From positions 1-64,000 of the forward strand of contig URAN01000011.1 in NCBI GenBank assembly GCA_900545865.1: 64,000 nt of DNA, written 5' to 3'. The DNA comes from an uncultured Eubacteriales bacterium (lineage in GTDB: Bacteria > Bacillota > Clostridia > Monoglobales > Monoglobaceae). Position 1 is the stretch's first letter. Each line of letters starts with the position of its first letter. The position numbers were made by a program, and so were the translations under genes. Below are positions 1-10,145 of this stretch, in pieces. Under the pieces are notes generated by a model, which was given only the letters and a program-made list of their open reading frames with translations, searched no databases and was not told where the DNA came from.

Positions 1-72
1 AATTAAAATGCATAAATTATAAAATTGATGTTATTTTACAAAAAATGATAAATATTTAGGAGGATTTTTATT

Positions 73-1044
73 ATGCCGCTTGTTGATATGCCGTTAGAGG
101 AACTTTATAAGTATAAAGGAAGTACGCCGTGTCCCAAAGATTTTGACGAATATTGGACCGGAGGTTTGGCAGAAATGAATGCGATTTCGGACGAATCGCA
201 ATTCATAAAAAATGATTTTACCGCTAAGGGAATCGATTTTTTCGATTTGTATTTTACGGGAACAAAAAATGCAAAAATACACGCAAAATTCGCTGTCCCG
301 AAAAATGTTGAGGGAACAATCCCTGCCGTGTTGATGTTTCACGGACTTGCCGGTCGGTCACAGATGTGGTCGGATTTGATTATATATGCGTCACAGGGGT
401 TCGCCGTGGCGTATCTTGACGCAAGAGGTCAAGCCGGGTTGTCACAGGATGTCGGCGGTGTTGTCGGAACAACATATACAACGCCGTTTATACGCGGACT
501 TGACGGAGAGTGTGACGACCTTTTGATGCGCGATGTCTTTTTGGACACGGCGAAACTTGCCAAAATCGTTATGGATTTGGACTATGTTGACGAAAATCGT
601 GTTGCTGTTATGGGTGTATCACAGGGCGGAGGCTTGAGCCTTGCCTGTGCCGCGCTCGAACCGCGCGTAAGAAAATGTGCGATAAGTGTGCCGTATCTTT
701 CGGACTATAAACGGGTGTGGAATATGGATTTGGCCAGAGACGCGTATGAGGGACTTAAATATTACTTTAAGAATTATGACCCGAGACACGAGAGAGAGGA
801 AGAAATTTTTGAACGGCTCGGATATATTGATATTCAGAATCTTGCTAAAAGAGTTAAGGCGGATGTGATTATGGCAACAGGACTTATGGATACACTTTGT
901 CCGCCGTCAACGCAATTCGCAATGTTTAATAAGCTCAACTGTTCCAAAAAAGCATACATATATCCCGATTTCGGTCACGAAACAATGGCGGGGTATAACG
1001 ATATAATATTTGAATTTTTTAGTGAACTTGCAAACAAAAAATAA
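73..1044 (+). CDS. Acetylxylan esterase / cephalosporin-C deacetylase (CE7 family)
   Basis: An alpha/beta-hydrolase of carbohydrate esterase family 7, which removes acetyl groups from xylo-oligosaccharides and other acetylated sugars. The 323-residue length is typical. The three CE7 signatures are visible: RGQ at 118-120, GVSQGG at 181-186 with the nucleophile Ser183, and HE at 302-303. Asp273 (LMD) and His302 complete the triad, at almost the spacing known for the Thermotoga enzyme. There is no signal peptide, so it is likely cytoplasmic and acts on imported acetylated oligosaccharides. AGGAGG at about 58-63 precedes the ATG. It is the first gene seen of a long co-directional polysaccharide locus, 36 bases before the GH127-type gene. 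Confidence 0.93.
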   Translation: MPLVDMPLEELYKYKGSTPCPKDFDEYWTGGLAEMNAISDESQFIKNDFTAKGIDFFDLYFTGTKNAKIHAKFAVPKNVEGTIPAVLMFHGLAGRSQMWSDLIIYASQGFAVAYLDARGQAGLSQDVGGVVGTTYTTPFIRGLDGECDDLLMRDVFLDTAKLAKIVMDLDYVDENRVAVMGVSQGGGLSLACAALEPRVRKCAISVPYLSDYKRVWNMDLARDAYEGLKYYFKNYDPRHEREEEIFERLGYIDIQNLAKRVKADVIMATGLMDTLCPPSTQFAMFNKLNCSKKAYIYPDFGHETMAGYNDIIFEFFSELANKK

Positions 1045-1080
1045 AATTTTTACATAATTAAACAGGAGGTACATTTTAAA

Positions 1081-2937
1081 ATGAATAACGTAAAAACAAA
1101 TGCAATTATGCTCAGAATAATCGAAAGTCAATACATAGCAAGCAAAAATACGGACGCGGTGTTTAACGCCGATGCAGAGGTTAAATACAACGGCATAACC
1201 GATAAGAATATAAGGTTTATAGAAAAAGTACAGCTTTTGGACGATGAACTTTGGTCAATGGTGTCCGAACAGTTTACATTCAACCCCGATGATAAGGAAA
1301 ACGGTTGGAGAGGTGAGTATTGGGGAAAGATTATGCGCGGTGCGTGCGAGGTGTATAAATATACAAAATCCGAAAAGCTCTATAACACGCTTGAAAAGAC
1401 AGTGAAAGATATAATTGCGGCGGCAGAGGAAAGCGGCAGGATTTCGACATACAGCGTTGAAAACGAATTCCACGGTTGGGATATGTGGGGAAGAAAATAC
1501 GTTCTGCTCGGGTTTTTACACTTTTATGATATATGCCGTTCGGATGAGCTTAAACAAGCGATATTGAATACAATGTGTGCACACGTTGACTATATTTTAA
1601 GATTCCTCGGCGATGGAAAAATCAAGATAACCGATACGTCCGAAATATGGCAGAGTGTAAATTCTTGTTCGATCTTAGAGCCGATTGTGCGGCTTTATAA
1701 CATAACGAAAGATAAAAAATATCTTGATTTTGCGGGGTATATAGTCAATTGCGGTTTTGCAAAGGATTGTAATTTGATAGACTTGGCTTATGAAAACAAG
1801 GTTATTCCGGCAGAATATCCGGTTATAAAAGCATACGAAATGATGTCGTGCTTTGAGGGACTTATTGAATATTATCGTGTTACCGGAATCGAAAAGCACA
1901 GGATTGCTGCCGAAAACTTTGTTACGGCACTGTGCGATACAGAGGATACAATTATAGGCTGTTTGGGTTGTAAGGGAGAAAATTTTGACAATGCGACGGT
2001 CACCCAAGCCAATGATGAACATTCGCTTTATATGCAAGAAACATGTGTGACGGTAACGTGGATGAAGCTTTGTCTTCAAATGTATCGGCTGACAGGCAAA
2101 ATCGAGTATATCGAGCATATCGAAAAGTCGTATTATAACGCAATGCTCGGCTCGGTAAACACTAAACTCGAAAAAAATGAAATAGGCGTGTTCCCGTTTG
2201 ATAGTTACAGTCCGCTGGTTATAGACCACCGCGGCAAAGGAATGGGCGGACTTAAAGAAATGAAAGGACGTTATTACGGCTGTTGTACGGCGATAGGTGC
2301 TATGGGACTCGGGATTATTCCTCAAATCAGCGTTATGTCCGATAAAGAGGGATGTATCTTTAACCTTTATGAAAACGGCGAAATAAATATTCATATGCCG
2401 TCGGGTGAGAAGTTTGAAATAGTCGAAAAGACGCTGTACCCGACCGATGATAAGGTTTTATTTGAGATTAAGACACCCGAGAGTGTTAAGATGAACATAA
2501 AGTTCAGAATCCCGGGTTGGGCGGAAAATGCAAAAATTAAAATATGCGGCACTGAATATGCCGCAGAATCGGGAGAATATTTCTCGGCAGACAGAGAGTG
2601 GAATAACAGTGATACGGTTGAAATCGTGTTCGGTGCAAGGCTTGAAAAGCTCGAAATATCAAACGGTTTGAGCGGAGATGATGAGATTCGTCACATTGCG
2701 TTTAAAATAGGGGCGTTGGTTCTTGCGAGGGATTCACGCTTTGACAGCACAACCGGCGAGAAAGTAACCGACGACGATTATGAGATTGAAATAAAAGACA
2801 GATACAATGACGATTATATGATTTTGTGTGAATTAAAATCAAATGGTGAAACGTTTAAAATGATTGATTATGCATCGGCAGGAAAAACGCTCAATGATAA
2901 GTCGATGATGGAAGCGTGGCTTTCTGTAAAGAAATAG
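1081..2937 (+). CDS. Beta-L-arabinofuranosidase-like glycoside hydrolase (GH127 / DUF1680)
   Basis: An (alpha/alpha)6-barrel enzyme of the GH127 type, which releases beta-L-arabinofuranose from arabinan side chains. In the Bifidobacterium prototype the nucleophile is a zinc-bound cysteine. The matching ligands are visible here: Glu320 and Cys322 in QETC, and the pair Cys401-Cys402 in YYGCC. A GE-F motif with Glu300, 20 residues before Glu320, matches the acid/base position. The 618-residue length fits the family. There is no signal peptide, so it acts on imported oligosaccharides. AGGAGG lies 12 bases before the ATG. Together with the upstream esterase it suggests an acetylated, arabinose-decorated substrate such as arabinoxylan or pectin. 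The exact sugar specificity is inference, since related GH146 and other DUF1680 enzymes differ. Confidence 0.87.
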   Translation: MNNVKTNAIMLRIIESQYIASKNTDAVFNADAEVKYNGITDKNIRFIEKVQLLDDELWSMVSEQFTFNPDDKENGWRGEYWGKIMRGACEVYKYTKSEKLYNTLEKTVKDIIAAAEESGRISTYSVENEFHGWDMWGRKYVLLGFLHFYDICRSDELKQAILNTMCAHVDYILRFLGDGKIKITDTSEIWQSVNSCSILEPIVRLYNITKDKKYLDFAGYIVNCGFAKDCNLIDLAYENKVIPAEYPVIKAYEMMSCFEGLIEYYRVTGIEKHRIAAENFVTALCDTEDTIIGCLGCKGENFDNATVTQANDEHSLYMQETCVTVTWMKLCLQMYRLTGKIEYIEHIEKSYYNAMLGSVNTKLEKNEIGVFPFDSYSPLVIDHRGKGMGGLKEMKGRYYGCCTAIGAMGLGIIPQISVMSDKEGCIFNLYENGEINIHMPSGEKFEIVEKTLYPTDDKVLFEIKTPESVKMNIKFRIPGWAENAKIKICGTEYAAESGEYFSADREWNNSDTVEIVFGARLEKLEISNGLSGDDEIRHIAFKIGALVLARDSRFDSTTGEKVTDDDYEIEIKDRYNDDYMILCELKSNGETFKMIDYASAGKTLNDKSMMEAWLSVKK

Positions 2938-2962
2938 AAAACAAACACAAAATAATTCAAAT

Positions 2963-2997
2963 GGGGTACCCCCTTTATGCTATAAATATAGCATAAA
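2963..2997. promoter_or_regulatory. Two abutting palindromes, operator-like
   Basis: Between the GH127 gene and the first SLH gene lie a 10-base perfect palindrome (GGGGTACCCC, 2963-2972) and, one base later, an 11-bp inverted repeat with a 2-base loop (arms 2974-2984 and 2987-2997, TTTATGCTATA). There is no U-run after the second one on the plus strand, so it looks less like a terminator and more like a binding site or an mRNA-processing hairpin. Confidence 0.45.
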
Positions 2998-3045
2998 AAC
3001 ATAAACTTATTAATTATTACAAAAAAGCAGAAAGGCGGAGAAATT

Positions 3046-4680
3046 ATGAAAAGATTGGTTTCAATTGCGGCGGCAATATCAACTGTTTTGCTCGGAACGG
3101 CGGTGTCGGCACAGACGTATATCAGCGGCGGCGGAATAGAAATCGGCGGAAACGTGAACACTGCACGCGAGGGTGATATAGTCACGATAAGTGTGTTTAA
3201 AGACGGAGCGGAATGGGAAAGCGAAGAATTTTGGACAGGAGAAAACAGTGATAAAATTGTTTATTGCAAAGAGGGCAAGTTAAACGCCGAACGCGCATAT
3301 AATTTCAGTTTTTATCTCGATGAAAGCGGAAAGTATGTTGCGATGATAGGCTCGGATGAGTTCCCGAATATCAAGACCGAAAATATCGTTTATATTAACA
3401 AAACAAAAAACGATGCGGCTCTCGCCGCACTGTCGGCGGCGCAAGATGCAGCCGAGGCGGCAAAAGTTCTTGCGGATAAAAAGGCGGATTTGGGATTGTT
3501 CGATGAATTCTATAACCGTTCCGATTTCAGCAAAGAAGCCGAAATTTTATTTTCGGCGATAAAGGGTAAAACCCTCGAATACGAATCGGCAACAGAACTC
3601 ATCGACAAGGCGTGCCTTGCGGCAGACGCAAACAGCGGTAAAACAATTGATTCGGAAGAATTCAAAAACAGGGCGCACATGGACGAAACATTGACAAAGT
3701 ATTATAAATCGGAAAACTTATCTGATTTGTTGTCGATGCTCAAAGATGATAAATCGTCAAGTATCACGGATTTTGAAAATAATCCCCCAGCCGATATAGT
3801 GCTTTGTACGATAAACAAAAACGATGGTACGGGCGAGATAAAGAACGTTTTGAACGATTATGCGGCTAAGTATGATTTTGATAAGAGCAAGTTTGAAACA
3901 GGATTGTATTCCGCTCTTGCCGATGCGGCGGCAAAAAAGCCGTTTTCAAAAATTGCGGATGTAACGGATTTCATTAAAGAGTATAAAAAATCGGGTTCGA
4001 ACACCGGCGGCGGAAACGGCGGCGGAGGCGGAGGCGGAGGTTCTCTCGGCGGAAATTCGTCAAAACCGCCGCTGTCGGGTGCTGAGCTGCCTGTTTATGA
4101 GGTTCCCGATAATATGTCGGACGCGTCAAAGATTTTTTCGGACTTGTCGGGTGCCGAATGGGCATCGGAGGCGATAGAGGACTTGTATATAAAGGGTGTA
4201 ATCAACGGAACAGGCGAAAATGAGTTTTCGCCGAATCTGAATGTCAAGAGAGAAGAATTTGCAAAGATGCTGACAAAAGCGTTCAAGGTTGATTTGGTCA
4301 GCACAGAACAATATTTTGATGATGTTGCCCCTGATGACTGGTGCTATGATTTTGTAAATTCGCTTTATCTGTCGGGTGCGGCAAACGGTGTATCGGAAAA
4401 ACTTTTCGGAAAAGGCGAGGACATCACAAGACAAGACCTATGCGTAATGATATGCCGTATGGCGGATATTGCCAAAGGTTCGTTTGAAAACGTAAATGCT
4501 TCTGCGGAATTCAGTGACGGAAATGAGATTGCCGATTATGCCAAAGAGGCTGTCGGACGGATGCAAACGGCAGGAATTATATCCGGGTATGATGACAAAA
4601 GCTTTCGTCCGAACGGGTTCGCAACCCGTGCCGAGGCGGCAAAGATTATATACGAAACGCTCGTTAGGATAACGTATTAA
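3046..4680 (+). CDS. Secreted protein with three C-terminal SLH domains
   Basis: An exported cell-surface protein. A signal peptide spans residues 1-22 with cleavage predicted after AVSA. A beta-rich N-terminal domain (about 23-115) is followed by an alpha-helical region (about 120-310), a glycine-rich linker (about 319-340), then three SLH repeats at roughly 368-415, 425-475 and 486-540. SLH triplets bind pyruvylated secondary cell-wall polymers, so the protein should be anchored to the wall with its N-terminus outward. No catalytic motif is recognised. Position between glycosidase genes suggests a scaffold or polysaccharide-binding role, which is inference. AGGCGGAG precedes the ATG; the next SLH gene follows after 22 bases. 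Confidence 0.85.
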   Translation: MKRLVSIAAAISTVLLGTAVSAQTYISGGGIEIGGNVNTAREGDIVTISVFKDGAEWESEEFWTGENSDKIVYCKEGKLNAERAYNFSFYLDESGKYVAMIGSDEFPNIKTENIVYINKTKNDAALAALSAAQDAAEAAKVLADKKADLGLFDEFYNRSDFSKEAEILFSAIKGKTLEYESATELIDKACLAADANSGKTIDSEEFKNRAHMDETLTKYYKSENLSDLLSMLKDDKSSSITDFENNPPADIVLCTINKNDGTGEIKNVLNDYAAKYDFDKSKFETGLYSALADAAAKKPFSKIADVTDFIKEYKKSGSNTGGGNGGGGGGGGSLGGNSSKPPLSGAELPVYEVPDNMSDASKIFSDLSGAEWASEAIEDLYIKGVINGTGENEFSPNLNVKREEFAKMLTKAFKVDLVSTEQYFDDVAPDDWCYDFVNSLYLSGAANGVSEKLFGKGEDITRQDLCVMICRMADIAKGSFENVNASAEFSDGNEIADYAKEAVGRMQTAGIISGYDDKSFRPNGFATRAEAAKIIYETLVRITY

Positions 4681-4702
4681 AAATTTCGGAGGTGAAATTA
4701 TA

Positions 4703-7453
4703 ATGAAACATAATTTAGGTTTTACGGTTAAAAGAATTATTTGTTTGATTATTGCGGTGATTATGGCGTTGCCGTTATCTGCGTTTGCATATCGGCCGAC
4801 GGTCGGCGATGAGGAAAAAACGGCGGTGCAAGAGTTTAAAAAAGAGTTGGTTACGCTTAAAAAACTCGGCGTATATTCATTTGATGATATTTCGGAGGTT
4901 GATGCGGAAAAGAAGATTACCCGAGCGGAATTTTCGGAGTATCTTGTATCGGCGCTGAATATCGCAAAGGTGACGGATAAGGTTTATTTTTCGGATGTCA
5001 AAACCGATTATTGGGCGTGCGGAAGTATTAACGCATTGGTTAATCTCGGCGCGATTGACGGAATAAGCGGAAATTCGTTTGCACCCGATGATTATATAAC
5101 ATACGCACAGGCGTGCAAGATGATTTTGTCTGCGGCGGGTTATCGCGGTGTGATAGATGCACAAAATTACAGCGACCCTCTTGTCGGATATGTTACATAC
5201 GCAAAAAGACTTAAACTCACGGCGGTCGGGGTTTCGGATAATTCCGAGCTGACATTTATCGATGCGGCACAGCTTTTGTATAACGGTATGAAAATGCACA
5301 GTGTTCTTGCGGTGGGCGATAAAGCCGAGGTAGAGGATTCGACTTTGTTTGAGGCATACAGAAAGGTGCATATCGGCACAGGACGGCTTGAATCATACAT
5401 TGGCGGAAGTATTAACGACCGCGCGGTTGATAATTCGGACGAAGTATATATAAATTCGATTAAGTTCACCGCGGATTCGGATATAGACACAGAGACCCTT
5501 TTCGGCAATACCGTTGAGGTCACATACATTAAAACCTCGGAGAATGACAAAAGGATAATATACCTTGAAAATGTTGAAAGCACATCGGATATTCTTGAAA
5601 TTTCGTCCGATGAAACGGATAGCTTTGATACGGCGGCATATCGGATAATATACTCAAAAGACGCGGATAAGAAAACAAAGCGAAATGCCGATTTATCAAA
5701 AGGTGCGGTTATAGTTTATAACGGCGAGGTATCGGAAAAGCGGCTGTCCGAGATTATCAAGGATTTTACGGACGGAAATCGTTACGGAAGTATAAAACTT
5801 ATCAAAACAGCCGGCGGCGGATATGATTTGTGTATAGTCAAAAGCTATGAGAATTTTGTAATTTCAACCGTGAACACAGATGAGAATGTGTATTACGGAA
5901 AGGCGTATTCGATGACAGAACTTCGCCTTAATGACTATGAGAGAGTAAATGTTTTTGACAGCAGCGGCAACAGTGTATCTTTTCCGACAGCAAAGGATTC
6001 GCTCGTTGCAATCGCGGTATCGGAAAACAAAGCGTATATCGAGGCGGTCAGCTGTTTGAATACAGTATCGGGAAAAGTGAGCGTAGCCAAAACAAATGAA
6101 AACAAGGTTACGATAGACAATGTTGAGTACGAACTCGCAAATCAATGCGCGTCAGAGAATAAAGTTGATTCCCTGCTCAATATTACGATTAAAGCAACGC
6201 TTGATTTGAATGGAAAAATCGCGGTTATTATTCATCAGCCGACAGATGATTATAAATTTGCTTACCTCGCAAAAGCGGTTGCAAAGTATGACCCGTTCGG
6301 TTCAAAGCCGATACTCAAATTATACCTTCCCGACAGCGTTGAACTTAAAGATTTTGAGTTTGCCGATAAGACCGTTATAGACGGCGTATCATATAAATCC
6401 GATGAGATTGAAAAGCTTTTGGGTGCAATCCCCGGTACGGATGTCAAAAAGAGCGGTTCGGATTATAAAATCAAGGTTTCGCGCCAACTTATCAGATATA
6501 TATTGAATTCCGATGAAAAGCTGTCGAGAATCGATACATATAATCTCACCGACGGCGAAAGTGCGGATAATACGCTGACCCGTGGTCATGACGGCGAAAC
6601 GGCGCTTTTGTATAATTCATCAAGCACAAGATTCGGGATGGATTGTATTTATAACTCGGCAAACACAAAAGTGATTTTTGTTCCCCAGGTGAACGCTGAC
6701 GGAGATGTTTCGGTAGGCGGTGTTGCAATGGAAGAAACGGTTGATATGTATAAAGCAAAGCTCAATATCTGGAACGACAGATCGTATTATGCCGAGAGTT
6801 ATAAGACGAACAACAATAACTACTACGAGGATGTAATCGTTATCAGGATGGAACCGTCAAAGCCCGATGAAATCGCCTTTATGTTCAAAGAGGTTATAGA
6901 CGCTGTTGACGAAAATAATATGCCGATAAAACAGCTTGTCGGACTCTATGGAACAGAGGTTAAGTATGAACTTGACCCACAGTACGGTGACTTGCTTGGG
7001 GATATAGAAGAAGGCGACATTATAATGGCAGATACCGATATGACGGGGAAAAAAGCCGTTTCAATCACAAAAATGTTTGACCGCGGAACAATGTCAATGG
7101 TCAATAACGGCAAAAACCCGTATTGGTATGCAAACGATTTTGATATAACGGGCAACCGTTTCAGAGGCCCGAGATACCAGCTTTCAAAATCATTTGTGTA
7201 TGGAATAAATAACGGTATAGTACGTTCAACATACGATTTTTATGATATGTCAAAGAATATTACGAACGAAGCAACGGTTGCTTCATCGGCGGCGATTACC
7301 GTATATGATACAAGTCGCAGAGGTGACTCGGTGATTAAAGGAACGGTATCCGACATCAAGGCATATGAATCGGTCGGCGAAAATTGTTCGGTTATGGTAT
7401 CGTTTGCCAACTATGGTGCAGTAAAGCGCATATTCATATACAACTCAAAATAA
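4703..7453 (+). CDS. Large secreted protein with N-terminal SLH domains
   Basis: A 916-residue exported protein with a signal peptide (1 to about 28, ending SAFA). SLH-like repeats occupy about residues 45-85, 95-147 and a weaker one at about 155-197. The remaining 700 residues are predominantly predicted beta structure, with no enzyme signature I recognise. The opposite placement of the SLH block (N-terminal here, C-terminal in the preceding gene) suggests two different wall-anchored display proteins. GGAGGTGA lies just before the ATG. It is followed closely by the secreted GH-A-like gene, consistent with one transcript. S-layer or polymer-binding function is inference; no homologue is recalled for the C-terminal 700 residues. 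Confidence 0.8.
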   Translation: MKHNLGFTVKRIICLIIAVIMALPLSAFAYRPTVGDEEKTAVQEFKKELVTLKKLGVYSFDDISEVDAEKKITRAEFSEYLVSALNIAKVTDKVYFSDVKTDYWACGSINALVNLGAIDGISGNSFAPDDYITYAQACKMILSAAGYRGVIDAQNYSDPLVGYVTYAKRLKLTAVGVSDNSELTFIDAAQLLYNGMKMHSVLAVGDKAEVEDSTLFEAYRKVHIGTGRLESYIGGSINDRAVDNSDEVYINSIKFTADSDIDTETLFGNTVEVTYIKTSENDKRIIYLENVESTSDILEISSDETDSFDTAAYRIIYSKDADKKTKRNADLSKGAVIVYNGEVSEKRLSEIIKDFTDGNRYGSIKLIKTAGGGYDLCIVKSYENFVISTVNTDENVYYGKAYSMTELRLNDYERVNVFDSSGNSVSFPTAKDSLVAIAVSENKAYIEAVSCLNTVSGKVSVAKTNENKVTIDNVEYELANQCASENKVDSLLNITIKATLDLNGKIAVIIHQPTDDYKFAYLAKAVAKYDPFGSKPILKLYLPDSVELKDFEFADKTVIDGVSYKSDEIEKLLGAIPGTDVKKSGSDYKIKVSRQLIRYILNSDEKLSRIDTYNLTDGESADNTLTRGHDGETALLYNSSSTRFGMDCIYNSANTKVIFVPQVNADGDVSVGGVAMEETVDMYKAKLNIWNDRSYYAESYKTNNNNYYEDVIVIRMEPSKPDEIAFMFKEVIDAVDENNMPIKQLVGLYGTEVKYELDPQYGDLLGDIEEGDIIMADTDMTGKKAVSITKMFDRGTMSMVNNGKNPYWYANDFDITGNRFRGPRYQLSKSFVYGINNGIVRSTYDFYDMSKNITNEATVASSAAITVYDTSRRGDSVIKGTVSDIKAYESVGENCSVMVSFANYGAVKRIFIYNSK

Positions 7454-7484
7454 CGTTATGAATTTACCGAAAGGAAATAAAAGG

Positions 7485-10145
7485 ATGAAAAAATTACATC
7501 AAAAAACGGCTTTAATGCTTATAATAATGCTTTTGCTTTCGGTCATACCGATTAAGTTTAACAGCGTAAACGCCGCGTCAGCCGTCACACTTATGCGATG
7601 CACATTTAAAAATTCGGTATCGATAAAAGCGGGCGCGGCAAGAGTTGAAACAACGGCGAATATAACGTCCGACGGAGTTGTGTTGAGCCCGTATGAAGAT
7701 ACCGATGACGGTGATATTAAAAAGATAACGCGCAAGAACGGAAATATCCTCATTAGAATCACCAATAATAAAAAGAATGACATACAAGGATATGATAACG
7801 TAAATTTCACCGTTAAGTATAAGGATGACGGTTACGGCTGGTTCTTTTTGAGATATATCGAGAAAAACGGAAACACCGGTAAGGAAACGGAAATTATCAA
7901 TCTCACAAACACGGGTGAGGAAAAAACACATACGTTCGTTTTATCCGATGTTGCGTTTTTGGTTCAGGGAATACAGGATAATTCGGTTTCGCCGTCAAAG
8001 TTTTATGACTTTGAACTTTGTACCTCAAAAATCTGGACATGGCAGACAGAACAATCATCGGGTGCGCGTGCGTGGTCAAAAGAAACGGTTACCGTGTCGG
8101 AAATATCGGTGACAACGGACGGAAGCGAATCGCCGATTGATATTCGGGCGGCAACCGAAAATGTCGGAAACATATTCTATGGTGCTCAAACGCCCGAAAT
8201 CAATATGACTTATAAAAATAAGTCGGAACAGGCAAAGAGCTTTAACGCAAAATACACGGTTTATAAACTCGATAAGGAAATGAACCGAACCGTAATTTAT
8301 GAGGATGGCACAAGTTTTTCTCTTACGGCGAATGCCGAAAAGAGCGACAGACTTATCATTCCCGTTCCCGAATACGGGTTGTATGTATTGGAAACGGTTC
8401 TGTATAACTCGAACAACAGCATAAGCCAAAGAGGCGAAACGGAGTTTTCACTCTGTGCGGCGAATGACAAACTCAATACACACGTCGGTGCGTCAACGCA
8501 TTTTGTGCGTGATGGTGCGGCAAAAGACGGCTTGGAGCTTTTGGAAAAAGGCGGGTTCGGCCTTGCTCGTGAGAGTGTATATTGGAGGGATTACGAAACC
8601 GAATCGGGGGTATATAAGTTGTCGGATTCGTCAAGGGAATACCTAAATGAGCTTTCAAAAACAAATATAGAGAGCTTGCTGTTGTTATATGCCAACAATC
8701 CGATATATGACGAATCGGCACAGGCGCTCAGCTTTCCGCCCGAATCGGTTTTGCCGAAATTTAAGGATTATATCTCGGCGGTATTGAACGAACCGTTGAT
8801 TAAGAACAACATTAATATGATAGAGATATGGAACGAACCCGATATTATGAAGTATTGGAGCACTGACGATATTTCAAATAATGACGAGGCAAAGGGCAGG
8901 ATTTATGCGAAGGTTTTGGCGGCGGCATATGATGCGGCAAAGAGCGCAAGTCCGCAGTATACGGTCGGTGCAATCGGCGCCTGTAACCTATGGGGCGCTC
9001 CCGGAACAACGTTTGCTGATTGGACGCTGAATTATTTAAACGGCGAACAAAAGTTTGATAATCTCATACTGCATCCGTATATGGGCGTTGACGATGATGT
9101 GGAATTCGGTTCTATGGGTAATACGTCAAGTGACGCACGTTCGGCACAGGCTTATCGGATAAATCGAATCAAGGGACTTATCACCGGCGGCGATGTGTAT
9201 AACTTTGCAAGCGGTACAAACGAAAAGATTAAAGGCGAGGCAACGGGCAACAGCTATAATTATGCGCTGAACAGCTCGGTTTGGCATTCGGAATACGGAT
9301 ATTCATCGGCAAAGCCGTACGGGGGAATGTGTACAGGCTCGGATTACCTTCAGGCATCGCTTTTGATAAGGGGTTTAAACCAGATTCGCCAAAACAACTT
9401 TGACGATAAGATATGGATATACGACCTTTTCAATGACGGCGAGCAAGCCGGTGAGGAACAACATAACTACGGAATGTTAAATTCGTTGATTCATAAGACG
9501 CCTATGTCCGCAAAATATTCATATTTGGCGGCGGCAAACTATAATCGGCTTACTTCGTCGGCGACAAAGATAAATGAGATAAAAAATCAGAACTTCAGCT
9601 ATATCACCTGTTACAAAGGCGGTGCAGACGGCAGGGACACATATATGCTGTGGACAGCAAAAGAGTCGTCAAAGCTGTACTTTAACTTTGGGTCAAACGT
9701 AAGATACTATGATTTGTTGGGGAATGAAATATCAAAGTCAGAGATTACGGACGGAGATGAATTTATGCTGACCCGTGAACCGTTTTATGCTGTAACGGGA
9801 GGCGCAGAGGATAATATCGGAATAAAAAAGATTGCGCTGACCGATGGCTTGCGGGATATAAGCGGTGCGGATTTAAAGAACAGCGATTTGTCAAATTGTA
9901 AAATCGTTGTTGTTACCGATAACAGCGGCACACTCGGCAATACCGATGAGACACAAGTAATTGTCGCCGCATACAGAGATAACAGACTTATGTCGGCAGC
10001 GATAAATAGTCTTGACGCTGCAAAAAACGGCATAGAAATTCAAAATGACATAAACATTGAAAACATAAAAGCGTTTGTATGGAAAGACTTAAATCCCGTA
10101 TACAACGCATATGACAACAAAAAGAGAGGAGAGAATACGGAATGA
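7485..10145 (+). CDS. Secreted clan GH-A-like glycoside hydrolase
   Basis: An exported enzyme of 886 residues from the preferred start at 7485; an in-frame ATG at 7458 lacks a ribosome site, whereas AAGGA sits 10 bases before 7485. A signal peptide (about 1-31) is followed by beta-rich domains and a TIM-barrel region. This region carries WNEP with Glu451 as likely acid/base and SEYGY with Glu603 as likely nucleophile, the layout of clan GH-A families such as GH39 and GH5. The last ~100 residues resemble the C-terminal module of two neighbouring secreted proteins. Its stop overlaps the next start by four bases (ATGA), implying translational coupling. Substrate unknown; a plant cell-wall polymer is likely. 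Confidence 0.78.
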   Translation: MKKLHQKTALMLIIMLLLSVIPIKFNSVNAASAVTLMRCTFKNSVSIKAGAARVETTANITSDGVVLSPYEDTDDGDIKKITRKNGNILIRITNNKKNDIQGYDNVNFTVKYKDDGYGWFFLRYIEKNGNTGKETEIINLTNTGEEKTHTFVLSDVAFLVQGIQDNSVSPSKFYDFELCTSKIWTWQTEQSSGARAWSKETVTVSEISVTTDGSESPIDIRAATENVGNIFYGAQTPEINMTYKNKSEQAKSFNAKYTVYKLDKEMNRTVIYEDGTSFSLTANAEKSDRLIIPVPEYGLYVLETVLYNSNNSISQRGETEFSLCAANDKLNTHVGASTHFVRDGAAKDGLELLEKGGFGLARESVYWRDYETESGVYKLSDSSREYLNELSKTNIESLLLLYANNPIYDESAQALSFPPESVLPKFKDYISAVLNEPLIKNNINMIEIWNEPDIMKYWSTDDISNNDEAKGRIYAKVLAAAYDAAKSASPQYTVGAIGACNLWGAPGTTFADWTLNYLNGEQKFDNLILHPYMGVDDDVEFGSMGNTSSDARSAQAYRINRIKGLITGGDVYNFASGTNEKIKGEATGNSYNYALNSSVWHSEYGYSSAKPYGGMCTGSDYLQASLLIRGLNQIRQNNFDDKIWIYDLFNDGEQAGEEQHNYGMLNSLIHKTPMSAKYSYLAAANYNRLTSSATKINEIKNQNFSYITCYKGGADGRDTYMLWTAKESSKLYFNFGSNVRYYDLLGNEISKSEITDGDEFMLTREPFYAVTGGAEDNIGIKKIALTDGLRDISGADLKNSDLSNCKIVVVTDNSGTLGNTDETQVIVAAYRDNRLMSAAINSLDAAKNGIEIQNDINIENIKAFVWKDLNPVYNAYDNKKRGENTE

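Noticed and set aside
1675..2394. Long open frame on the minus strand inside the GH127 gene
   Set aside because: It is a shadow of the coding frame: no ribosome site, composition unlike a real protein, and it lies wholly inside a gene with clear active-site motifs.
3990..4065. GC-rich tandem GGC triplets in the SLH gene as a possible repeat or CRISPR-like array
   Set aside because: They encode a glycine-rich linker in frame and have no unique spacers.
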